Source: Stemphylium vesicarium (Eukaryota > Ascomycota > Dothideomycetes > Pleosporales > Pleosporaceae). Taken from it: a DNA stretch of 64,000 nucleotides. This document shows positions 11,401 to 23,810 of this stretch, piece after piece. The stretch's first letter is position 1. The number at the start of each line of letters is the position of its first letter. The position numbers and the translations under genes were made by a program. The stretch lies in contig QXCR01000015.1 in assembly GCA_004380135.1 (NCBI GenBank), forward strand, positions 248,001 to 312,000. Direction: 5' to 3'. The notes under the pieces were generated by a model. It made no database searches. It was not told the DNA's origin and worked only from the letters and a program-made list of their open reading frames with translations.

Positions 11401-14400
11401 ATTGTCATAGAGATCTTGGGTCGCACGATCGGTCGCATCCGGTGTCCAAACAAGCGTGGTACCGGTCAAAGCTTCGACGAGCATACTGTTGGCGACTTCT
11501 GATGTGTTATACTCGCGAGCACGGGGATCAATGAGCGCTTCGCTAAAGCGCTCCAAGAGGTTCAGGCAATCAACTCCAGAAATCCTCAGGTTGCCATCCC
11601 ACAACGCGCGAAGGAATTGACGTGAGCGAAGCAGATCGCTCTCGGAAATGGAGATCAAGTAGTCTACAAATCCTGAGGGAATAGTGTCGTATTCTGAAAC
11701 CTGGCAGTCGGCCAGCGAGGAGATGAATTGGAGGTAGGTTGAACAGGAAGTGCGTAGTGCCGATATATCATTCTCAGCCTGAATATCGTGCCGAGGTACG
11801 TCATTGTCAAGAGTAGATGCTCCTGCTGTTATTTGCGAGCTGGGCTCCTCATCTACTTCCATGAAATCCTCATCTTCAGCATAAAACGACTGTTTGACCT
11901 CTTTACGCTGTCCCAAAGCTTTGGATAGATGTTGAGCCAGTAGATGAACACCAGCTAGTCGAAACACATTGGTACTCCGATTTGAGAGGGAGCCAATATC
12001 CGGAAGAGTCTTTGCGCAGACTTGGAGGACTGCGTCGACCTTGTATTGTTCGGTCTGCGACCTGGCCAGAGTGGCAGCAAGCGATTCGGTCAGGTGAGTT
12101 GCCGAGGATTGCAAAGCAGAGACTCGACGGTTTTCAGGGTCGCTGAGCGTAGCGACAGCAGACGCAACGATGCAAAGGGTTGTGACGATGCGCATCATGT
12201 CTGAATTGATGCCCTGAGGATTTGTCGTGACCATATCCTTCCAGCGGGGTCTGGCTCTGTCGAGCTCCGACAAGCAAAAATCGAGTATCCTGTTTTGCAT
12301 TTGTGTGGGGTGATGATCGCTCGTCGCTTCCTCCGAGGAAGTAGGCTTGTCCGCAGTTTTGGTTGTAAAGATCTCGGTATCCGGAAGAAGCAAAAGGTAG
12401 TGTGCCAGATCTCTGTAACGGGCAACACGTATTCTGGCCTGTGCGATGGGTCCCAGCACTAGGAAGTTCGTTGGCTTGGGTAAGGCGAAGGGCAAGTCGA
12501 GACAGGTATAGATGATGCGCAGTACATCTCGAGCATTGCAGTGGTGCGCGTTGATCGAGGAATACATTCGCTCAGACCAATGGCTTGGCGTCCATTTACC
12601 TAGAAGCCAATTCAAAATCCGTTCGGCAGTCGAGCTGAAATGAGTTGGATTTTCCTTGACACGCTCTTGTAAGATAGTAGTCATCAGCGAGGAGCTACTT
12701 TCCGTAAGAGAAGCAGGCCCGCTTAGTTCAATGGATAGAAGCATGGACTGGGCGGTCCCCGACACTGCAGAGAATGGTACGATGTTGAGTCTAAGAAGGA
12801 CATCCATGAGATGGCATGCGGCGCGGGAGATGGAAACTGATGTGACAGCTCGAGAGGCGCTTTGCCAGGCAGATTGCCAGTAGGGAAGAAGCGTCGCGTG
12901 GCGGGCTGATTGCTGGAGAGCAGCGCTGCATGCGAGTTAGACGCGTCTGTTTCATGCGACCATAACACTTACCCAGCTAATGCTATCATTGCCCATACTG
13001 AATGAACTGGATTCTCGTCGGAAATGCATGAGGTAAGCTTCTCCAGCATAACCTGAAGTTCTTCTTCGTCAAAGGGGCCTTCTTGTACCATGAAAGCAAC
13101 CACCTGCAGTGCTGCTCGTTTGGCGTTCGATCTGGGCTCGGATACATGACGGAGGTACTCTGAGAACAGCTGAGTAACGCGAACACGCTTGCTGAAGCTT
13201 TCTTCGACATCGCTGCGTTCGTGGGCTATGACCCGCCTCCTCTCGTCAAGCATGAATGAGAAGCGCGCAATGATAGACACTATGGACCAGAGTCCCTCGT
13301 AGCGCTGATGATCTGTTTCCATGGAAAATGCGTAAGTGTTCAGAGGATGAGTATTGTTGTATGAAGGACCGAGATATCTGAAGCAAAGATGGTCTTCTTC
13401 GAGATACTGGTGAACAGTGGTCTCCTGTCTGCGCCGGTAGTCGCTATACATGGTCTCAACAAGAGCCTCTAAATTAGAAGTGGTAGTGTCATTGTCTGCA
13501 TCGGCGAGTAAACTTGCGATGTGTGCTTCAGTATACATCAAATTGATCATTATCTCGTCGCGCAGTATGGCTTCAGACCACATAGACTTTAGTAAGGGTA
13601 GCATATCTTGTACCGTGCGTTTAGTCAGCTCAAGAGACTGCAGTGCCGTGCTAGCAAGGATCGAATTGATGGCTGCAAGCGCAGCTGCCACGACGCTTCC
13701 ACGCCCCGTCTTTTGTTGTAGATAGTGTAACAGGGCTTCCAGAATGGCGCCTGAACGACCAAGCAATGGCGCATTGGAGGCTTTGACAAGATGGTGTATG
13801 CAGTGTACGAAGTCCTCTGCTGCGTAGACATGCTCAGCTGCAGCAGATTTGGTCCTGGAAACTGGCAAACGGGGAGAGGCTCTTGAGGAAGTGAATTCGG
13901 TAGACTCAAGCGGAGTGCGAGCGCGACTTGACACATTAGTGCTCCAGCTGTTCGGTGGCTCACCTTCAGAGGAGTCTGCGAAGAAAGTGGCTAGTGATTC
14001 GATACAGAGGTCGACTGTAGCATCCCAGGATTCTTTTGGAAGACGCTCGACATGGGGCTGGTACTCGAGCAATGCGCGAAGTGTTTTGGGAAGGTCCTCC
14101 AAGAGTGGCTCGACCAAGCCCCCGTTGTTCCCAGGCAATACCTCAATTATGGTGTCTATGATGATCTCTACCGTGGTGCTCTTGATGGTGCGAACGCCTG
14201 ACGCGACGACATGGCGCAAGGCTGAGGCGGAGAGGGGAAGGAGAGCGGCTGTCTTAGTCGTCTTTGCCTTGGTTTTGTTGCGGACAAACGACGATCGCTC
14301 ATCTCGGAGGCATTGAAAAAGAGTTTCGCATAGGGCTAGATATGCCTTATTCCCTAGTGTCTCGAGGCTCGGCTTCCCGCGATTGTGCTTCAGGATGTGG

Positions 14401-14538
14401 ACCAGATCCTTGAGGCCGGTGGTACGGTCGACGACGCGCGACGACTGGATCAGGACTGTAATATGTTAGCATGCCAACTACATGGCTTGTTGCTTGCACG
14501 CGCTCACGCTTCGCATCCTGAATGTTGGTAGCCCCCAT
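5430..14538 (-). CDS. TEL1: Tel1/ATM-type checkpoint kinase
   Basis: PI3K-like serine/threonine kinase that responds to double-strand breaks and maintains telomeres in the nucleus. Exons on the minus strand: 14538-14508, 14455-12973, 12925-8072, 8022-7632, 7583-5430. The four introns are 52, 47, 49 and 48 nt, all GT-AG and phase-consistent, giving 2970 aa, close to fungal Tel1 lengths. The N-terminus (MGATNIQDAK, then LKDLVHILKHNR) is Tel1/TAN-like, followed by a very long helical repeat region. The FAT domain occupies roughly 2000-2500. The kinase domain has an ATP-contact Lys near residue 2620, catalytic GDRHCHN near 2769-2775 and the metal-binding HIDLG near 2787-2791. A FATC tail ends NLAVLYMGWASYA at 2970. 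A low-complexity Ala/Glu/Lys insert of about 90 residues sits between the kinase domain and FATC. It shares a 359-bp divergent promoter with NUP192. Confidence 0.96.
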
Positions 14539-14897
14539 GGCTGCTATGTAGTTGTCCGGCTCCTTGATAGAAGAGACGATTAGCAGGAAAATAAATTTAT
14601 CACCACAACATGGTCACGGCAGCTGGGCGACTACAATGGTGAGTGTAGCACGTCGAGGCAGGCCAGATGCGTAGGTGCGGAGTTTACGACGGAGGTGAGT
14701 AGTTGCGACGGGGGAGCGCGTCCCACGTTCCACGTCCCACGTCCAGGGTCAGGATCGGCGCTAAGAGCTTCTCGCGTTCTGAGAAAGTCCATCAAGCTCC
14801 ATTGTTGCCAAAACACAACCCAAACACGCTGCGGCAGACACTCCCTTCTCGCCTACTCCCCGGCGCACTATGCGCAAGTCGACTTCACGACACTCCC
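14539..14897. promoter_or_regulatory. Divergent TEL1/NUP192 promoter region
   Basis: This 359-bp gap lies between the two start codons, so it must carry both 5' UTRs and both promoters. I see no TATA box at a convincing distance on either side; CA-, CT- and GC-rich tracts dominate. Confidence 0.6.
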
Positions 14898-17800
14898 ATG
14901 GCTGAAGAAGACAGTCTCGCCGCCCTCCAGGGCCTACACCGCGACCTATGCGCCCACATCGACCTGCAGCTGCCCGTCCTAGAGAGGCTGCTGGTGAACC
15001 TGGAAGCGCATTTGGAAGAACTCAAGACGCTGTTGGACAAGAAGCCAAAGAACGACAGGAGCAGACAGACTCTGACTTCTGGTAATGCACCGCACACCGA
15101 ACACAGAGAAGAATGCTGACGGCGCCAGGCAAGATCAATATTGGCGACAATGAATACGAAGTCAATGATGACTTCAAGCAACAGACGCTCGAACTCGCCG
15201 ATGCCTTGGACCTCGATGAACTGGACGCTGCCGCTCTCTTCCTTGGCGCCCAAAGCGAAGCCCAAGAACTAGACCGCTCCCAGCTACAGACGGCCGTGAT
15301 CCGCTTCCACCGACGTCGCGAGTATGTCCTCCTCTGCGTGCGCATCCTGATGAAGACCGCCCTGGACAATGACGACTCCGAGGTCGACGGCCTGCCCGTG
15401 CTGCAGGAGGCTGCCCAGATGGTAGTGGGTGTGCACGGTTCGACAAACCTGGCAAGCGCATACGGCTTCTGGGCCAAGTGCTTGACGAGCATGGAGTCGG
15501 TAGAAAGATGGCTACAGTTTATCGCCGAGCGCGTCCAGAGCACCCAGGTGGTTGGTCAAATGCCGCTTCCTGGCTTCGTCGAGATCATGGACTATCAGCG
15601 CCAGAGCCTGACACGACAGCACGAGAATTTGGCCGCCATATGCACACATCTGATCAAGCCCGGATACGTCAACCTCGATAACTACAAGTCGCTGCTGGCC
15701 CGAGCCAAGTGTCTCGACCGACACGACCTTATCACCATCCACTACGTTCCCATCATTCTCCGCCTCACGTCCTGGGTCGCCTCCGAGACCAACAACGTTA
15801 CATTGAGGGAGGCGCGCAACTTGCACGACTCGCTGATGGCCGGGCGGGAAAGCGATAACTGGGCGCTGAGGAATCTGCACTCGGCCACCTTGACTTGGTG
15901 GCTGGCAGAGTACAGTGGGCGGTACATGGACCCAAATACCCAGGACGCTGCTCTACGGGGCATCAATTTCGACGATGAGGCCAATGCGCGATCTGACGTC
16001 TTTCTCAAGGCCTTGGCCGATGGCGCCTTCCATTTCATGCTTTCCGTCAGCCAGGATGTACGCCCAACCCGCTGGTACGATCCCCAGAAGACGAGCATGT
16101 TGTCCAGTTTATTGCAAGATACAGCTGTTCTCAGCCGAGACTCGCCGCCGCCCGAGGACTTCTTCAAGGGGCTGCTCATGGAGCAATTGCAGACTTTCGT
16201 TGATTCCTTCATCACACACATGCCCGACACCTTACGTAAACTGAAAGCCGAGGAAGACGACCAGCGAAGACGGCTGCAACTTCACTTCCAGCGCTCAACT
16301 GGGGAGTACCCACTCCACTTGGAGCGCTTCATGGTCATTGTCGCATACGCCTTCGATGGCTTCCCTGATGCAGCCGAGGACTTCTGGAGCGACAAGGAAA
16401 GCAACCTGTACGGTTTCTTGCAATGGGCTGCCAAGCGTCAGCCCACGCCGCGCATAGCCATGTTTTGCGAGATGCTGCGCGCCATTGGTACCGGAGAAGC
16501 GAATGCAGAAGCTGCGCATCGCTTCTTGCTTGAGGAAGGTGCGTCTGCCTCAGGCAAGATCCGCCGAACCAGCTCGCTCAGCTACACCACCATCTTCAAC
16601 GAGCTGTGTGAATTCGAAAAAGACATCCACGAACCGAAGAAACCCATACAGAGCGGAGTCTTCGCCCCCTCCACCAACCCCATCGACCAGATCGTGGAGC
16701 CGGAAAGTGCGACCATGTTAGAAAGCTACTTGCGACTCATTTCGCACATATGCCGACAAAGTTCTCCAGCCCGCGACTGGATACTGGATCTCAAGGAATT
16801 CGACTTCGCCAACATCTGCTTTGGCCTGTGTACTGACAAGGTTGAAAGCGGACTGCGCGCAGCTGCTTTCGACGCTCTATCGGCCCTGCTTGTGGGCAAG
16901 GACTTCACGCGAGCCAATGCCATGTGGCTCATCCTAGACGACTGGACTATCAACGGCTTCTACACTGGTTCCAAACAAAACAATGCACTGGGAGCTGCAC
17001 CGCGGGATGATTTGTGGCCCACGCTTGCAGATGGATATGACGAATCTATCGCAATGGTCAGATTTCTCCACTCCCTGGTAGAACCCTATCCCGAGAACGA
17101 AGGCTTGAATGACAGCCTGCCCTTCCCTGAAGGTTTGGGCTCTGCACGCAGGATGCCTGGCATTGAGAGCTACATTGACTACGTCATGCAGCAAGTCTTT
17201 GCAGAACGGTCTGTAGATGTACTCGATCCTTTACAAAGGAACGTCATGCGGTGGACTTGCCTGCGTTTCATGGTAACCTGTCTCTCAACGTTCAACGAGA
17301 ACCTGGTCGTGTTTGCAAACAAGTCTAGCATACCTGTTGATGACGTTATCGATCCTTCGTCTCTTGCTGTCTACGTTGCGCTTCACCCATTTGCGCGTGT
17401 CATGGAATGGTTGTTCAACGACAAAGTCCTCAAAGCGCTTTTTGCTGCTTCGCATCACGACGTGACCGAAGTAGATGCTGCTCCATCAGACTCACCCTTG
17501 GTTCAATCGCTCATGCTGAGCATCGAGGTAATGGATCTGGTGATGAAGCTTCAAGCGACTTATCTGGACATTGTCAGGCCAGTCCTCAGGCAGCAAACCT
17601 CGTTCGAACATTCTCCAGTGTCCAATCTCTCACTTGCTTCGTTCGAAGACGCTGTCCTTAACAACCTGCAGATCATCATCGATCTTGGTCTGTACTGTGG
17701 CACAGGTCACGAGGGCTTGACCATCTCTTCCCTCCAATTATTGGAGAAAATGGCCTCTTCCCGTAAGCTTGCAGTCTCACCGGCAGGGTTCGGACAGCGT

Positions 17801-20011
17801 TCTGGCCGCAGCAAAATTGTTGGTATATTGGAGAAGGACAACGAAGCAGAGCGCATTGGCAGGTCTCTGTCGGGCTTGATGCGATTCAGTGCTGAGGAGC
17901 TTGAAGCCGGAGAAGAAGCCTCTGGATACGTTGTCAAGCTTCGCATACTGGATTTCCTCAACAGTTGTCTGGCTGCTGTGTCCCTCCGGCCAACCATAGC
18001 TCACATCCTATTGGGTTTCTCTTGTGGATCGAACACCGTCCGGGTTGCCGACGATAGTCTCTGGTCCAACGGGCAATCTTTGTTCCACAACATTCTTCTC
18101 TTAGGTGTTCAGTATCCCGACAACGATGGCGAGCAATTCTTGGCATGGCGGTCAACACTCAAGACCCGCTGTTGGGAGGTGCTTCAGAAACTCTGGCGCT
18201 CTCCATTGACGAGTGCGATCGTTATGGAGGAGCTTCGCGACAACGAATTGCTGTTCATCGAAGCACCGCAGTTGACTCCCATTACTCTCGACATACCATG
18301 GGACGGAATGTCTCTGGCCCAGGGGCTCGAGGTCGCACCTAGCGACTATTCGGCGTTCTTCTCTGGGCCGTCAGCGCTCGCCCTCCAAAGCTTCCTTCAA
18401 CGGCGGGCGGCTTTCTTGGACTATGAGTCGAGAGAATTACGCCTGACGGTCAAAGAAAACATGCCCACAATGAAGTCTAGAATCCAGTCATTACTTCTTG
18501 GTACCACTATCCGACCTGGTGAGGATGCCGCACCAAACCCCAACATCTTCGATCTGTTCGACTTTATAGAGCTCGTCTACCCCGAACGCGCTCTACCAGA
18601 TCAGCACAAGTTCTTTGAGGGCGTCAACCTTAGCTCCTGTCAGGAAGAGAAAGACGGCTGCACGCTTTATTCGATACCATTACTGGAACAAGTCATTCGC
18701 TTGAAGCTGAAGTTCTGGAGAAAAGAGGGCATATTAAAGGAAGAAGACCACGAGGTAGAGCTTGCCGAGCAGGCCGAGCTTCTCATGGCTATATTTGTGG
18801 ACTGGAATCGTCGTACTCAGCTGCTTCGTTACCACAAAGACATCCTTCAATCCTGGGTCCAGGTTGCAATGGTGGCGGTGCACAACTGCGATTTTGAGAA
18901 CGGGGCACGAAGCTCCTTCATTCTACAGACTCTACAAGTCATCCTTCCAAAACTTGAACAGTCATACGCCGCCGACATCTTCACCGCTTTGCAACTCGCT
19001 AGCCTTGCTGAAGCTCTAGTTCAGAAAGTCGACTTCGAGTCCACAGCTTTCGACAAGACTGGCGATTTTGCCAACGATCGATTGTCACAGCTCTTCCGTG
19101 CTGCGCTCATAGGCATTTACAGCCCAGTTTCGACAGCCGAACTGCGGGAGTACTGCTACCAGATTTGCTTCCGCTACATTCACGGTACTTTCCACAAAGC
19201 AACACAAAATTCGGTACTTGGTCGCCACACCCTTGGCGCCATCAGAAACTGCGGCAACCACATGCTCGAAGTGGTTTGCGATGACGCTTACAGTGGGCAA
19301 GGAACATGCAAGGTCTCCGCGCTGCTCCTGCTGAACGCTTTCGTAGCAGTAGCGACCCGCCAGTCTTCAAAGTACATTCTCGATAGCTTTGTTTCGCTCA
19401 ACTTTGTCGGCGTCCTAGTCGACAACATTAAGCACATACCAGAAGAACTCCGCGCCGCAGCCGCACCACAAGTACCCGTTCTCCTTTCTTACTACGACGC
19501 CAGTCTCGCCCTACTCCTCCGCACATGTCAATCCCGTCTCGGAGCAGCATACGTACTCAATGCAGGCCTCTTCCCCGCTATCCGCGACTCACAGATCTTC
19601 TCCGTCGACCCCGACATCGGTCTGGAATTTGACGACCCGAATGCCCTCCGCAAGTACTACGAGCTCATGCTCTCCGTGCTGCGGGTTATCAACGCAGCAG
19701 TAATAGCAAGGGGACGGCAGAACGACCAAACGGTATTCCAAGCACGAGAATTCTTGAAGGAGAACAGGCACAGCATGGTCAGCATCTTCAAGAGAAGCGT
19801 CAACGTGGGTGTCGGAATGGGCGAAGAGGCAGAACAAGATTTGGTAGACCTAGTGGATTGCTGGACGGTATTGGTCGATGTGACTGGGTTCCTGCAGGTA
19901 AGTCGTCAACATATCGCGATCTCGATACATGTACAACAAAAAGCTAACCCGTTTTTGCAGTATGAGGATGAGTCAAGTCTGAAAAAAGCGAGACCGAATA
20001 TGTTTTCGTAG
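14898..20011 (+). CDS. NUP192: Nucleoporin Nup192 (Nup205 family)
   Basis: Scaffold nucleoporin of the inner ring of the nuclear pore, which binds Nic96 and Nup53 in other fungi. Exons: 14898-15081, 15129-19897, 19961-20011; introns 47 and 63 nt; product 1667 aa, the normal size for the family. The start at 14898 gives MAEEDSLAALQGLHRDL, and the first junction reads LTSG|KINIGDNEY as in homologues. The protein is almost wholly alpha-helical repeats with no membrane segment. The second intron is a multiple of three with no stop, so an unspliced reading adds 21 residues before the conserved tail (YEDESSLKKARPNMFS). The clean 5' splice site GTAAGT, the acceptor TTTTTGCAG and the homologous tail favour splicing. 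Confidence 0.95.
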
Positions 20012-21041
20012 AATCGCATGTATCATGATGGATGGTGTGGGCAGCGATGTATGGATATGGCTTTGGATAAGAGAATGCTGCGAAAGCATCGCTAGCACGT
20101 GTTATACTGGCACCACCTCCCATGACCCTGATATATTCCCCTGTTCAATAATGCACAAAGTAATTTAAACCCGGATGTTTAATCATGCCATCCACTGTGA
20201 TATCCCACTTCACCACTTCCTTCCTGTTCCAAGGATACCCCTGATGATGAAGGACGGGAAAGTCCAGCTTGGATTTCCAGGTTCTCGTATTTTTGGCGGG
20301 AGTTCCCATGATGATGAGGATGAACGCAGCTTAGCTTCGCCATCGCAACATATATATTTTGGAGCTCAGTGCGATGTTTATCCCGGTGGCATTGTTCGGT
20401 GAGGTTGCAGCCTGGCTGGACGTACAATACCAACTTTAGAGCGATGGTTGCCTTGGATCGTCATCGGGTCTTCGGCAACTACCTAGGGGTCATCGAGGGG
20501 TCGCCACATTCAGAATGCGGCATTATCCAACCCTTTGCAATTACATTCTAGGAGAGAGTAGGTTATGAACAGCACGCCGGATTCCTAAGAGGGATCGTCT
20601 GGTGTTCCGCCTATGTCTTGCAGAATCGCGCTCACTTCGCCACTCGGGCCGCCGCCGAGAGAGGCCTTCTCCCACCACTAACGGACCTCGGAAGTGATCT
20701 AACCACGTGATGTCGGCATTATGACACATCGTGCTTGCAGAAAGTTCCGACATCCGCATCATCATGGGTGCAACTTCCGGTTTCAATACAAAGTCCATCT
20801 TTTCGCGTCTTAGTCTTGCTTTACGGCACACACATACCGTCTGCATCCTATCAAACCTCCTCTAACGTGATGATGCTAGGCAGACACGCCCCGCGCAGGT
20901 CTTCAGGCCTCCAATCCAAGGCTGACAGGTGCGCGGCGTGAAACACGTCTTTATAGCGACCTAACCACGCAAATATGCCGACCTCGTTGCTCCTCGCAGA
21001 CTATTTCCCAAAAGCTTTACCACGCCGCACAGAACGTCAAC
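20012..21041. other. Intergenic
   Basis: 3' flank of NUP192 and 5' flank of the membrane protein at 21042. The small open frames have no recognisable product. Confidence 0.5.
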
Positions 21042-22014
21042 ATGTTGTTTTCGCCGGAGATGCGCAGCGCCGTGCTACAGGCGACTGCCATTGGCATCCT
21101 CGCGATGCTATACGACCACCACGTAACCGTTTACTTGTACGATGAGTTCATGGAAAACGAAGGACTCAAGAACATCACAAGTATGATAAATGCAACAGTC
21201 CCTCAACCTTCAACGAACAGTACGCAGAGTGGGCACGGGCGATTGGCTCTCGATGCTGGGAAGGACATCAATGGGACGTTGCCTCTCAATCAGACCGCTG
21301 GGCTCACAAACGGAACAACAACGACGGCAAATGAGCCAACAGAGTCTTACTATGGTCGGACGTTTCCAAGAGAGGTCGTCGTGTACTTTGTGATCTCTGT
21401 GCTCCAATATTGGTGGTTCATCGGGCTAGAGAAGCTATTACCTGCGCGGCCCAGATATCGGGAGACACCTTACGATCGGAAGGTGCAGATAGAGGAGAGC
21501 GAAGACAGGGAGGAAGAGGTAGTCAAGAGATGGATTGCGCAAGGTCGGGTTCGCCGAGCTTCGTTGAATTGGTGCAACACATTCCTCAAATGGGTGCTGG
21601 ATATGACAGTGGGGATGCTCTACTTTCAAACGGTCGGCTACCTTCTCAGAGAATTCCTCAAATTCAAGTCTCCAACAAAGGTCTTCAAAGGCCTGAAATC
21701 AGTAAGTCTCTCAATGAACGTAATCATGCCGGAACTAACGCGAGTACAAGTATCTCATCTTTAACTCGTTCGGTGTATACTTCTCTATCACCCCACTTGC
21801 TCGTCTCACAGCCTTCGTCGTTATCCCCGCGCACAGACAACTCGTGTTCACTGAGGCCATGGGGTTCATTGTAACGATCTTCTTCCATGTCATTGTTCGC
21901 GCGTTTGCGAATTGGGTTGTCAAGACGCAATATGCGCAGGAGCTTATGCAGAATGTCACTAAAGAGATGGAAAAGGACCCCAAGAGGTTCGGGCTCGACG
22001 CAGGTGAACTGTGA
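21042..22014 (+). CDS. Conserved fungal multi-pass membrane protein
   Basis: Exons 21042-21701 and 21751-22014 with a 49-nt intron (GTAAGT...ACAAG, phase 0), giving 307 aa. The N-terminus has a hydrophobic segment (about 8-28). A Ser/Thr/Asn-rich, potentially N-glycosylated loop follows (NIT, NAT, NST, NGT, NQT sites, about 44-110). Next comes a second membrane segment (VVVYFVISVLQYWWFIGLE), a charged cytosolic loop, and three further hydrophobic segments split by the intron. The C-terminal part (LKWVLDMTVG... then LTAFVVIPAHRQLVF) has the spacing of Mpv17/PMP22-family proteins, which carry a W-LDQT and a VP-R motif, but the match is weak. The membrane topology is well supported; the family call is inference. 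Confidence 0.8.
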
Positions 22015-22618
22015 AGAGGTGGGCCGAGGAGGAATAATCCACTTTCCCAACACCATAGTGGAATTAATATCATCAAAGCATACCTCAAGTAATATTCAAT
22101 CCTATCGGTTCCTCGCTGGGCTTTCGATTGTGTGGGTCGGTCGACCCTTCCGCACAGCAACTTTTCTTTTCCCCAATGTTGCCCCTGATCAACACCTCGA
22201 CACCCAATTCGCGTCTCAAGTGCCCCTTGAACAATAAACGTCCTGTTTAGGCGAGGAGATTGCAAAACGATCGGCAACCCAGCGTGTTGACTGGCGGTAG
22301 CGAAGTCGGAGCAAAGGCGCAACTGTGATCAAGAGCAAGGAAAAGCAAAGAGAGGCCAGAGTAATGTGTGGTTGCGAACGGCGTCACCCGCTGTAATAAG
22401 GGACCCAGCGGCCCGGTCGACATATCCGCGCTACTTACCCCGCAACGAAGATCCAGTTCCAAACAATCATTCTGTTCATCGATTATAGAATAACTTGGAA
22501 CGCAGATGTGCGCAGTCGGCCATGTATTCCCACTTTCTAGAACAACCTCAATGACGAGCTACGAAGAAAACTTGGGGTGTTGCATGCACAAGCAACTAGT
22601 CCGAGCTTTTCGTAGCGG

Positions 22619-23164
22619 TCAGTCTGGTGAGGTAGGTGCGGCATTTGAGGGTTCTAGGATCGCCCCGTACCTAGTCAACGCCACATCCAAATTCGGAAAT
22701 CCAGACATGATGCGTCGAGTGGTTAGATACAATTTGGTACCGTGCAACACCAGCTTCTTTACCCTCATTGCTCTCTTAGGGCTGCGCAACGCATTAGCAG
22801 CCCAAATCTCAGGGAGGTGATCCGGTTTGACAGGTGACCCTTGACAATTGCTTTTTGAGTACCCTTCCATTCTTTCAACTCACCTGAGATGCAAAAAAAC
22901 TTCTCCATCGTCGTATTGTGATATTCCAGCAATCATCTTGGCAGAGGGCTTGTCGTCATAAGACGCCCATGGAAGATCATTGCGTTGGTAGATCTGAAAC
23001 AAAAAGTTGTACAAGTAGGCGGGATGGCTTGCATGTAGCTTAACAAACAGGGCTGTAGATCTCAGCATGCGATAGTAGACCAGTTGGAAGGTGTCCTCCA
23101 CTTCCGTTTCCGCGTCCCGGCGAATGGCCCAAGATGGCCCTTTCCGAACCGCCGTCGCATCTCC
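22619..23164 (-). other. Possible two-exon gene or gene fragment, unrecognised
   Basis: On the minus strand the frame from 23164 down to 22883 reads as ordinary protein (for example EDTFQLVYYRMLRSTALF and IAGISQYDDGEVFLHL) and ends at a perfect GTGAGT donor (22883-22878). A 44-nt GT-AG intron, with an AAG acceptor near 22841, would join it in phase to the next frame. That frame contains EIWAANALRSPKRAMRVKK and stops at 22619. No in-frame ATG lies upstream before a stop at 23167-23165, so a further 5' exon would be needed or the gene is broken. I do not recognise the product. Confidence 0.25.
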
Positions 23165-23681
23165 TCACCCCACTGACCAGCTTGACCGCACAAAAGTCAT
23201 GCTGCACCGCTGGTCTGGCTTTGCTTTTCCTGGACACTCAGAGCGTAGGCTTGTGCGTGTTGCACTTCTTCATCGGCCACAAGCGAGGTGTCCCGACCGC
23301 AGATCCCCACTTCCCGTACTAGTCCTCAATGCTTTCCATCTGTAGTGAATTTTGTGAATTCGCCTCTCAGCTCGCTGAAGACCATACGATGGATGTGGAA
23401 AACATAGCAGTCGAATATGCTACGTTTCCTAACCAGCAAGCATAAACATTGCCACGAGCTCCGGACCTGACTATAATATTTGTACCCGAAGATTCCTAAT
23501 GGAATGTCAGGCGTTGGCCACGTCCACATATTTTTTGCTTTACCAGACCCTGCCGAGCGTTCAATGCATCGATCTGCACACATGCAGAGTTGAAACCGGT
23601 GTGAACGGGCTGCTTAGAACGTAAAGCATGAGAAAACCGAATATAGCGCCTTCGGTCACAAGAAAAGGGTGCCAGCGGGGA

Positions 23682-23687
23682 ATATAT
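23682..23687 (+). promoter_or_regulatory. Candidate TATA box of the secreted peptide gene
   Basis: ATATAT in AATATATGAA lies about 125 bp before the start codon at 23811. It is followed by a C/A-rich leader (repeated CAACA, ACACTCA) and an oligo-T tract, a leader style common on highly expressed fungal secreted-protein genes. Confidence 0.4.
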
Positions 23688-23810
23688 GAACTAGCCAGTA
23701 TCCCACTGCATTTACTTCCCATCATCAACCAGCACATCAACAGCCAACAGCACACAATCAACAATCAACTACACTCATTCAAACACTCACTTTTTTTTCA
23801 AACAATCATC

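Noticed and set aside
15022..15543. 173-codon frame antisense to NUP192
   Set aside because: Shadow of the conserved NUP192 frame.
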